Source: a virus
Reading direction: 5' to 3' (one strand)
Virus record (IMG/VR): IMGVR_UViG_3300044825_003408
Span: 1-39,874 of that record
DNA length: 39,874 bases
The notes under the pieces were generated by a model. It was not told the DNA's origin. It searched no databases and worked only from the letters and a program-made list of their open reading frames with translations. Made by a program: the position numbers and the translations under genes. This document shows, piece by piece, positions 15,751-21,749 of the stretch; the first letter of the stretch is position 1, and each line of letters begins with the position of its first letter.

Positions 15751-17174
15751 CACTCTTCGATCGGCGGCATCTCTTCTTCGATGCTGGGCGGCTCAACCGC
15801 TGGGCCTTCCATCTCAATCAGACCGCCTGATTGGGTGGCCATGATCTCTTCATCAGTGTCAAAATCATCGCCCAACACTTCACCCTGTGCGAGCTGATCG
15901 AGCAGCGTCTTCTGGGTGATCGTGCCTGCGGTGTAGAGCTGCAGCAGTGCCAGCTGCTCTGCGGGATCAAGCTTGGTGCCCACAAAATCGCGGTTGACAA
16001 GACAGCTTCCAGCCTGCGTGATGTTCAGATAGTCGGCATGGAACTGCAAGCAGTTGTCGATCAGATCTTGCACCTGCTGAGCGATCACCATCATGGTGCT
16101 GTCGCCTTGACTTCGGTCAATCCGCTTGGCTTCGGCAGTCTCTGCTGACAACTTTTGGCCAAGCACTGCAGACAAGCCAAGCTCGTTGATCTGTTTTTCA
16201 AGCTGCTCCATGCGGCGGAATTGGGAATCGAAGCTCGACCCACCGGGCTCGATGTATTCGGCGCGCCCCTCTGCTGGGAATGCGATCGCCTCGCCAGGCC
16301 CCGCTGATACCTCCTCGGCTGCGGATGGGAATCCGAAAAATGCCAGCATCGGCACTGCCGAAATGTGCAGCTGGTTGTCAAGATCGCTCTGCACCTGATA
16401 CATCTTTAGGTTCAGCTCTGCGATGTCCTCGAGCGGCGGCCTCGAATCCATGAATCCAACGCGGTTGGCATAGGCCACTGTGAATGGGATCTCGGGCAGA
16501 CTGGTACCACCCTGCTCGGTGCGTGCCCATTCAGATTTCTCGTTGCGCTGCCAGATTTCGTATTCACCAGGCTTGAGCACGCGCACCTGGTCCACCTGCT
16601 TCTCGCCCCAGTCACCATCGGGCAGAATCACAGATTCGCGCAGACGTAGCTGTGTCAAGCGCTGCGAACCATTAGCCTGCTCGGTGCGCCACCCGAGGAT
16701 GTCCCGCGGCGTGTAGGTCACCCAATAGGGGCGACCCTCACCACCCTGCGGCGCGTCCACCAGCACACCCACGTGTCCATACCTGACCAGCTTGCGGGCG
16801 GTCTCGTAGGTCCACACGTTCAGGTCGTGGCCCTGCAGGTCAACATCAAACAGGTGCTCACGCACGATGTCCTCGACGTTCTCGAGCCGCACCGGCTTGC
16901 GGGTGAGCATGCCTGCAAGCATCCGCTCGAGCCGCTGATAATACGGCGGGCACACGCTGCGTGCCAGGCGGTTGTCGTAGCTTTCGTCGAGTTCCCTGGG
17001 CTCTTGGGGAAGATATCTACGATGCTTCCTACGCATGCCGTAGGTGCCCTGCATCAGGTCCTCGATCAGCACCCAATGCGGCTCTTGAGCAGCCCAGGTT
17101 GAGTTCGTGTCCCCGACATTCGCGACCCTGCTGAACACGGCACGGTCGTAGAACCTGTATCCGGTGTAAGTCAT
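15750..17174 (-). CDS. Portal protein (DUF4055-like)
   Basis: 474 residues. Features of DUF4055 portals: RLARSVCPPYYQRLERMLAGMLTRKPVRL near the N-terminus, TARKLVRYGHVGVLVD, PYWVTYTPRDILGWR, a central domain (LPEIPFTVAYANRVGF, PPLEDIAELNLKMYQVQSDL), and a C-terminal acidic Glu/Pro/Ile-rich tail (EEEMPPIEE). The portal forms the dodecameric DNA channel at one capsid vertex. It lies 36 bases downstream of the large terminase. Confidence 0.9.
   Translation of the reverse strand: MTYTGYRFYDRAVFSRVANVGDTNSTWAAQEPHWVLIEDLMQGTYGMRRKHRRYLPQEPRELDESYDNRLARSVCPPYYQRLERMLAGMLTRKPVRLENVEDIVREHLFDVDLQGHDLNVWTYETARKLVRYGHVGVLVDAPQGGEGRPYWVTYTPRDILGWRTEQANGSQRLTQLRLRESVILPDGDWGEKQVDQVRVLKPGEYEIWQRNEKSEWARTEQGGTSLPEIPFTVAYANRVGFMDSRPPLEDIAELNLKMYQVQSDLDNQLHISAVPMLAFFGFPSAAEEVSAGPGEAIAFPAEGRAEYIEPGGSSFDSQFRRMEQLEKQINELGLSAVLGQKLSAETAEAKRIDRSQGDSTMMVIAQQVQDLIDNCLQFHADYLNITQAGSCLVNRDFVGTKLDPAEQLALLQLYTAGTITQKTLLDQLAQGEVLGDDFDTDEEIMATQSGGLIEMEGPAVEPPSIEEEMPPIEE
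16280..16287. repeat. HIP1 palindrome
   Basis: GCGATCGC within the portal gene; third of five copies. Confidence 0.7.
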
Positions 17175-17210
17175 CCGTCGCGGCTGGGCTTTCTGCGATT
17201 CTACGTGAAA

Positions 17211-18551
17211 TCAGTAAAGTCTGATTCCGGTGCCGCGTCCGGCATTTGCGTGGAGTGGGTTGAACTCGCGCCAAACCAAATAGCCCAGCGCGTCATTCAT
17301 GTGATCAAATCCGGCGTCCTTATCGGGCTCGCCCTTGTCTGTGTAGCTCTGCAGTTCCAAAGATTCGATCAGCCGAACACACTTATCGAGAATCTGGATC
17401 CTTGTTTCTCCACGCCCATTCTCCAAAAGAGCCTGAACAGCAGCCACCCGATCGCGTATGGGGGGATTGCTTCGTGGGGATTGATTTTTAAACCCGTAAG
17501 ACTCCAGGATCGCGATGTCCGTCTGCGTGGCATTGGTGCTGCGATTTCCACCCGAAGCATCTGGGTACATGTAGACCGGATGCGCAGGATATCTGGCCCG
17601 GATCTCCTTGGCAATTGCGTCGGTGTCATGTGCCCCGCTGACTTCATCGACGACGAGCAGCTCATTGCCACGGCGCACGGCAATCACAGCTGACATATTG
17701 CCCACGTTGAAGTCGATGCCCACACGCAATGGCTCCACAGCTGCGCTGTCATACGGCGTCTGGGTGACATGCTTGGCCCGGTTGAACCGGTCATAGACCT
17801 GCCCTGTGTTGAGGTTGACGAATTGCCCGTCGAGGTACGCCCGAATCAGCTGTTCGGGGTAATTGGCCATCAAAGAGTCGATGAACCCCTCTGGCAGGTG
17901 TGGGTTGTCCTGGGTGCGCGCCCGTATCAGGTGTCTGCCTGGTGCGGTGTTCTTTTCAAATGTCTCCCAGGCCCACCCGAAACCCTCCGGGGTGGTCGCC
18001 ACATAGAACTGCTGCACATTGCCCGAGCGCAGACGGGCTAGTGCCATTCGGGCCGCCTGCTCGGCAACGCGGCGGTTGGCTGTATCTACCTCGTCAAAGC
18101 CGATCGCACACAGGTTCTGGCCCCTAATGCGGTTCCAGGTCTCCATGGTCCGCAGCAGGATCGTGTGATCACCCTCCCTGAAGTGCAGCACGTATTCGGG
18201 CAGCGGGCTGACCCTGAAATCAAATGGCAAGCCAAGCCACTCGAGCATGTCGTCCAAAGAGCGCATCAAGATGTCGCGCAGCATCGGCGCAACAGGCTCA
18301 AACAGGGCAGACACGTAGCCGATGTTGGCCGCGGCGATATTGATTGCTTTTGCGCACAGGCCATATGTTTTGCCTGCGCCAAATCCACTGACCAGCCCGA
18401 GGATCCGATGATCGGTGTTGCTGCAAAACTGAGCCTGGTGCGGCAGCAGTGTGCCGTTGAGCTTTCCGAGGATCTCTGCTGAGCTTGGCCCGCTGTGACT
18501 GGGCCCGGCGAGAATGCTGCCACCGGCGACATAATCCAGGATGCCGGGCAT
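17211..18551 (-). CDS. terL: Terminase large subunit (ATPase and nuclease)
   Basis: 446 residues. The ATPase domain has Walker A GFGAGKT at 56-62 and Walker B AIGFDEVD at 148-155. The C-terminal RNase H-like nuclease shows its acidic motif I in VGIDFNVGN (about residue 270) and a further acid in YPDASGGN (about 330). A conserved end, GFDHMNDALGYLVW, supplies the third acid. The enzyme packages DNA into proheads and cuts concatemers. It is the first gene of the leftward late operon and diverges from a sigma-like gene 41 bases away. A likely small subunit lies about 2.7 kb away at 21264-21587. Confidence 0.93.
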   Translation of the reverse strand: MPGILDYVAGGSILAGPSHSGPSSAEILGKLNGTLLPHQAQFCSNTDHRILGLVSGFGAGKTYGLCAKAINIAAANIGYVSALFEPVAPMLRDILMRSLDDMLEWLGLPFDFRVSPLPEYVLHFREGDHTILLRTMETWNRIRGQNLCAIGFDEVDTANRRVAEQAARMALARLRSGNVQQFYVATTPEGFGWAWETFEKNTAPGRHLIRARTQDNPHLPEGFIDSLMANYPEQLIRAYLDGQFVNLNTGQVYDRFNRAKHVTQTPYDSAAVEPLRVGIDFNVGNMSAVIAVRRGNELLVVDEVSGAHDTDAIAKEIRARYPAHPVYMYPDASGGNRSTNATQTDIAILESYGFKNQSPRSNPPIRDRVAAVQALLENGRGETRIQILDKCVRLIESLELQSYTDKGEPDKDAGFDHMNDALGYLVWREFNPLHANAGRGTGIRLY

Positions 18552-18575
18552 TGTGGTCTGCGCTGTAATGGCTGT

Positions 18576-18592
18576 GATCTTAATTTAGGATC
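18576..18592. promoter_or_regulatory. Imperfect palindrome between terL and the truncated sigma gene
   Basis: GATCTTAATTTAGGATC is a 17-base near-palindrome (half-sites GATCTTAA and GATCCTAA, seven of eight bases equal) in the 41-base divergent intergenic region, ending just before the sigma gene ATG. It is placed like an operator controlling both directions. No clear -35/-10 pair is visible here. Confidence 0.4.
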
Positions 18593-19168
18593 ATGTCTGA
18601 CATGTCTGATGTGAAAGAATTCATCGACATGGCAGCGCGGTATCCGCTGTTGACCCAGCAGCAAGAGATCGAGCTTGGGCGGCGCATCCAGCTGTGGCTG
18701 AAGCATCCTGACCCCCCGCGAGGACTGGTCAGGTCAGGTCGGCGCGCCCGTGATCAGTTCGTGTGCTGCAACCTGCGTCTCGTAGTGGCAGTTGCTAAGA
18801 AGTACCTCAGGCGCATTTCGGGCACGAGCATTACCTTTGCCGATCTGCTCCAGGAAGGCACGATCGGCCTTCAGCGTGCGGCTGAAAAATACGACCCTGA
18901 ATGCGGCTACAAGATGTCCACCTACGCATATTGGTGGATCCGCCAGTCGATCACCAGGTCGATTGATATGAAAACCGGCATGATCCGGATCTCCAGCGGC
19001 GCCAAGCGCAAGCTCCAAAAGTTCCGTGAAGCAGCGGCAGAAGGTGGCACGGTTGAACAGATCCTTGACCGAGCTGGGCTGACTCAGCGTGATTTGAAGA
19101 TAGTCGAGCAGGCCAGCATCTGTTACAAGGTGACCTGCTTGGACGGGCTCGATCTCAACGCGATCTGA
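18593..19168 (+). CDS. Sigma-70 family protein lacking region 4
   Basis: 191 residues. Region 1.2 (RYPLLTQQQEIELGRRIQLWL) and region 2 (CCNLRLVVAVAKKYLRRISG, FADLLQEGTIGLQRAAEKYD, GYKMSTYAYWWIRQSITRSI) are clear; part of region 3 follows (SGAKRKLQKFREAAAEGG, LDRAGLTQRDLKIVEQA). The chain stops before regions 3.2 and 4, so it would bind core and -10 DNA but not a -35 element. It is related to the full-length sigma at 33130-33999. It may direct late transcription with an accessory factor, or act as a competitor; both are inference. It stands alone on the plus strand and ends against a convergent gene. Confidence 0.9.
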   Translation: MSDMSDVKEFIDMAARYPLLTQQQEIELGRRIQLWLKHPDPPRGLVRSGRRARDQFVCCNLRLVVAVAKKYLRRISGTSITFADLLQEGTIGLQRAAEKYDPECGYKMSTYAYWWIRQSITRSIDMKTGMIRISSGAKRKLQKFREAAAEGGTVEQILDRAGLTQRDLKIVEQASICYKVTCLDGLDLNAI

Positions 19169-19432
19169 TCAAAACAGTTTGGACAGCGTGTTACGGGTGC
19201 GCTCACGCCCAGTCTTGCTGCGGCGCATCGATTTGACAGCAGATGCATTGGCCGCAGCGCGCTGTTGCAGAGGACCTTTGCCAGCCTTGGCTGCAGCTTT
19301 GGCAGCTGACTTGGGCTGTCTTTTCAGCACCGTGTCCATCACGGGTGATTTGGTTTTGATCACCCGGCCACGACCTGCGTTACCTGCGCCACCACCGGCA
19401 TAACGTCCTTTGGAATCCCGGCGCTGTGCCAT
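19169..19432 (-). CDS. Small basic protein with RRDSKGRYAGG N-terminus
   Basis: 87 residues from the ATG at 19432, overlapping the upstream stop (TGATG). It is rich in Lys, Arg and Ala (AQRRDSKGRYAGGGAGNAGR, then KSAAKAAAKAGKGPLQQRA and SMRRSKTGRERTR). The RDSxGRxA opening recurs in the 158-residue gene at 20633-21109. Such proteins may bind DNA or be packaged, but this is inferred from charge alone. It ends directly against the sigma gene's stop. Confidence 0.75.
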   Translation of the reverse strand: MAQRRDSKGRYAGGGAGNAGRGRVIKTKSPVMDTVLKRQPKSAAKAAAKAGKGPLQQRAAANASAVKSMRRSKTGRERTRNTLSKLF

Positions 19433-19683
19433 CACTCGAAAACTTCCGACTCCAGCTTAGACCACTCGGCCTCCCAGGCTTCGGGATCTTGATCACGCTC
19501 GAGCAGCACGCAGCAGATGTAGTTGCGCTGCTTGGGGGTCAGCTTGTGCAGCTCATAAATAGCAACGCCAAGTGGGATCTTGTCATCAAAGCCGGTCAGG
19601 GTCAGCACGATGTCGAGCATCTTGGAGTCTTCAAGCTTGAAGCTGAAGGCGTCGCTGAAAAAGTCGTGGGTGGTTTCAAACAT
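19432..19683 (-). CDS. Small acidic protein, function unknown
   Basis: 83 residues starting MFETTHDFFSDAFSFKLED at 19683, with GAGGAC shortly upstream; a longer reading from 19818 would bury the neighbour and is unlikely. Later parts: KMLDIVLTLTGFDDKIPLGV, ELHKLTPKQRNYICCVLLER, and an acidic end (EAWEAEWSKLESEVFE). It overlaps both neighbours by a few bases. I do not recognise the family. Confidence 0.75.
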   Translation of the reverse strand: MFETTHDFFSDAFSFKLEDSKMLDIVLTLTGFDDKIPLGVAIYELHKLTPKQRNYICCVLLERDQDPEAWEAEWSKLESEVFE

Positions 19684-19837
19684 TGATGTCCTCAGAGAGT
19701 ACGCGTTTTTCAAGTTTGGCTGCTCGCTTGGCCCACAACTGGGCTTTGTCGATATCGCCACAACGTTGGTAAAAGAATTGCCAATCCAGCGCCTTGATCC
19801 AAGCGCTGGAGATGGCATGCCGCTCTTCGTAATTCAT
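19676..19837 (-). CDS. Small protein, function unknown
   Basis: 53 residues from the ATG at 19837 (MNYEERHAISSAWIKALDWQ), helical and basic towards the end (KAQLWAKRAAKLEKRV). Its ATG overlaps the stop of the 56-residue gene upstream (ATGA), and its end overlaps the next start by eight bases. It is the second gene of the short operon read from the promoter at 20029-20058. Confidence 0.7.
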   Translation of the reverse strand: MNYEERHAISSAWIKALDWQFFYQRCGDIDKAQLWAKRAAKLEKRVLSEDINV

Positions 19838-20004
19838 ACGATCCTCATGCCGGCTGGATTGATGCTGACCTGCAGGATGCGGCCACGGTGCCAATAAGCC
19901 TCAGCTTTCCAGCCTTCACCTGCATCCCAACAAACGGTGCCGGTGAAGGTCTTGTCGCCTTCCAGGAAGCTGATTGCCTCGCGGTAGCTGTTGTGAGTGA
20001 ACAT
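19834..20004 (-). CDS. Small protein, first gene of an early leftward operon
   Basis: 56 residues (MFTHNSYREAISFLEGDKTF, ending SINPAGMRIV). A strong ribosome-binding site, GGGAGGAA, lies five bases before the ATG, and a near-consensus sigma-70 promoter lies just upstream. The pattern suggests a small beta-rich protein (GTVCWDAGEGWKAEAYWHRG). A good promoter and SD suggest strong, early expression, as for host-takeover proteins; that role is speculation. Confidence 0.8.
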   Translation of the reverse strand: MFTHNSYREAISFLEGDKTFTGTVCWDAGEGWKAEAYWHRGRILQVSINPAGMRIV

Positions 20005-20028
20005 CGGTTCCTCCCGATCTGTAAATAT

Positions 20029-20058
20029 ATCATATCAGGACCGATCACGAAATGTCAA
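20029..20058 (-). promoter_or_regulatory. Host-type sigma-70 promoter, leftward
   Basis: On the minus strand: TTGACA (20053-20058), 18-base spacer, TATGAT (20029-20034) with an extended TGA before it. The start site would be near 20022, giving an 18-base leader that holds the GGGAGGAA ribosome-binding site of the 56-residue gene. Confidence 0.75.
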
Positions 20059-20070
20059 GATGTGGCAGAC

Positions 20071-20082
20071 ATTTTGCAAAAT
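20071..20082. promoter_or_regulatory. Perfect 12-bp palindrome between divergent promoters
   Basis: ATTTTGCAAAAT is a perfect palindrome midway between the -35 boxes of the two divergent promoters at 20029-20058 and 20095-20124. It is placed as an operator that could control both; the binding protein is unknown. Confidence 0.5.
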
Positions 20083-20094
20083 GGTTGATATAGA

Positions 20095-20124
20095 TTGACA
20101 GCTATGATCGCTTTGAAATTTAAT
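20095..20124 (+). promoter_or_regulatory. Host-type sigma-70 promoter, rightward
   Basis: TTGACA at 20095-20100, 18-base spacer, TTTAAT at 20119-20124. The transcript would begin near 20131 and run into the 142-residue gene, ending at the terminator at 20605-20628. Confidence 0.55.
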
Positions 20125-20161
20125 GATTTCAAGAGGCGAAAGCCCACCACATTTTCCAATC

Positions 20162-20590
20162 ATGACCACTTTCGAAATCGCTCAAGCTCTCGGCCAACTC
20201 AAGGGTCGCCACTCCATCGCCTGCAGCGAAAAGGGCTATTTCTCAGAGAATGGCACCCGCATCTCCAAAGAACGCGCCATGGCCGTGCTGGCTGCTCTCC
20301 AGCAGGAAGCCGTCATCGGTGCATTCTCGGCTCCCGCCCGCCTGACTTTCGAAAAGCTCAATGCAGCCACACAGGCTCTCTTCTTCCAGCTGTGCGAGCA
20401 AATCCAATCTGCAACGCATGACGCTGACATGATTGTTGGCGCCAAAATCGGCAAAGACATTCCCAGCATCGGCTTGGCCAATGCACCACGCCTGACCAAC
20501 CTCAAAAAGGCTGGCGTTTTCGAGCACGGCGGTAAAGGCTGGCTGCAACTGACCGAGCGTGGCCGTGCGATCTTTCTGGCTACTGTCTGA
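20162..20590 (+). CDS. Putative winged-helix regulator, monocistronic
   Basis: 142 residues from the ATG at 20162 (MTTFEIAQALGQLKGRHSIA); the in-frame ATG at 20123 lies inside the predicted -10 box and is rejected. The C-terminal part, RLTNLKKAGVFEHGGKGWLQ then LTERGRAIF, has the shape of a winged-helix recognition helix and wing. It has its own promoter and a strong terminator and runs against the surrounding genes. That arrangement fits an early regulator. No clear SD is visible. Family not identified. Confidence 0.8.
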   Translation: MTTFEIAQALGQLKGRHSIACSEKGYFSENGTRISKERAMAVLAALQQEAVIGAFSAPARLTFEKLNAATQALFFQLCEQIQSATHDADMIVGAKIGKDIPSIGLANAPRLTNLKKAGVFEHGGKGWLQLTERGRAIFLATV

Positions 20591-20604
20591 ATCGGAGAGC
20601 CTCC

Positions 20605-20628
20605 AGCCCCCGCAATGGGGGCTTTTTT
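20605..20628 (+). terminator. Rho-independent terminator
   Basis: Stem AGCCCCC (20605-20611), loop GCAAT, stem GGGGGCT (20617-20623), then six T residues (20623-20628). It lies 15 bases after the stop of the 142-residue gene. Confidence 0.9.
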
Positions 20629-20632
20629 GTAT

Positions 20633-21109
20633 CTACATGTAGTAGAACTGACCGAACTTCGGATTCTGCCCCTTATCGATCAGCTTCTGATCAGTGCGGC
20701 GCATGCGACGGACCCTGATCAGATTCAGCGATTTTTCAATCTTGGCAACCTCCTTGGGCCTCAGGCCAGGCTTGGCAAGTTGCTTCTGCAGCTGAGCAGC
20801 CCGTTTGGTATCTGCCTTAGCTTGCCTATCTAATCGTGCGGCGACGGGCGCTGGCGTCGAGCTGAAATAGCGACCGGCACCGGGTGAGGGCTGAACTTCG
20901 CCGGATCGCCTGTAGCCGGGCCTCTGGCGCATCCGGTATTGCTCATTGGCACGGCGCAACTGGGCCTGATCAGCACCGCCGAGACGACCAGGTGTCCGAC
21001 TGGGCTTGGCACCAATCGGCTTGGCCGTTGGCTGCGGAGTCTTTTGCACCCTGGTGCTGGTGGTGGCAAATCGCCCTGAAGAATCTCGCCTATAAACGCG
21101 GCGGGCCAT
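20633..21109 (-). CDS. Basic protein with RRDSSGRF N-terminus
   Basis: 158 residues, strongly basic. N-terminus MARRVYRRDSSGRFATTSTR, a Pro/Lys-rich linker (KTPQPTAKPIGAKPSRTPGR), and a helical basic C-terminal half (DTKRAAQLQKQLAKPG, EVAKIEKSLNLIRVRRMRR). The opening resembles that of the 87-residue protein at 19169-19432, so both may be related or share a function. Could be a DNA-binding or packaged protein; unknown. Confidence 0.78.
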   Translation of the reverse strand: MARRVYRRDSSGRFATTSTRVQKTPQPTAKPIGAKPSRTPGRLGGADQAQLRRANEQYRMRQRPGYRRSGEVQPSPGAGRYFSSTPAPVAARLDRQAKADTKRAAQLQKQLAKPGLRPKEVAKIEKSLNLIRVRRMRRTDQKLIDKGQNPKFGQFYYM

Positions 21110-21263
21110 CTGGATTGCCGTGTGCTGATCTCATCCTACACCTGCTGAGCCACTGATTTCGAGGAGACGTTTGGAAGGTCATTGAGATATGTGTTGGCTA
21201 TGTGAATAGCTGTGAAGCACTAGAGGTATCTTCCCGAGGCTTCCAGACGCCACTCCGTGCACA
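21110..21263. other. Intergenic gap without a convincing gene
   Basis: 154 bases between the likely small terminase and the 158-residue gene. A 14-codon minus-strand frame (MCTEWRLEASGRYL) starts on the TGATG overlap with the terminase stop. Its coupling looks genuine, but it is too short to call and may be the remnant of a longer gene. Nothing else is evident. Confidence 0.4.
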
Positions 21264-21587
21264 TCAGCGTTGGGCGTGCAGCCCTATGAGCAGGTGCATC
21301 TCCTTGTAGGCACCTAGGGCAACACCGAGATTGCCATCCTCCTGGGCCTTGGTTGCCAGCGCCTCGAGCCTGATGAGCTGCTGGGTCATGAACTCACTGC
21401 GCTCGATCGTGAGCTCTTGCTGCTGCTCGTGCCTGATCTCCTGAATCAGCTCATCTGCAGTCTCTGGGTTGATATCGAGCTGCTCATTGCAGGCGGCATT
21501 GATCCGCCAGCGCGGCCAGCCCATGTCCATCCACAGCCGCAACTGCGTCTTGAGCTCTTTACGGCGCTTGGGTGATAGGGCTGGCAT
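21264..21587 (-). CDS. Probable terminase small subunit
   Basis: 107 residues. The N-terminus is a helix-turn-helix-like segment (KRRKELKTQLRLWMDMGWPR then WRINAACNEQLDINPETADE). A long helix follows (IRHEQQQELTIERSEFMTQQ), then AQEDGNLGVALGAYKEMHLL and IGLHAQ. The last pattern, 'A..GN...AL.A.K....L.GL', is typical of small terminases. It stands apart from terL. Small terminases recognise the packaging site, which often lies in or near their own gene; a polypurine tract lies just upstream. Confidence 0.6.
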   Translation of the reverse strand: MPALSPKRRKELKTQLRLWMDMGWPRWRINAACNEQLDINPETADELIQEIRHEQQQELTIERSEFMTQQLIRLEALATKAQEDGNLGVALGAYKEMHLLIGLHAQR

Positions 21588-21621
21588 GCTTGAAGTCTAC
21601 CGACCTTACTACATACATAAT

Positions 21622-21668
21622 GTTTCCTTTTTTTCCCCTAAAAACCCCCCTTCTTCCCCTTCTTTTCC
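21622..21668. other. Polypyrimidine/polypurine tract upstream of the likely terS
   Basis: On the plus strand, an 18-base pyrimidine run (21622-21639), AAAAA, then a 24-base pyrimidine run (21645-21668), followed by the AT-rich AAAAATATTATTTAG. It sits in the 162-base gap (21588-21749) between the primase stop and the small-terminase ATG, and is unlike anything else in the window. It could mark a packaging site, an origin or an easily melted element. Function is unknown. Confidence 0.6.
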
Positions 21669-21749
21669 AAAAATATTATTTAGTAAGTTGTAAAAACAGG
21701 TAAACGGCCAATCGGGACGGGCAGATTGCTACTACATATTCTTACAGGC

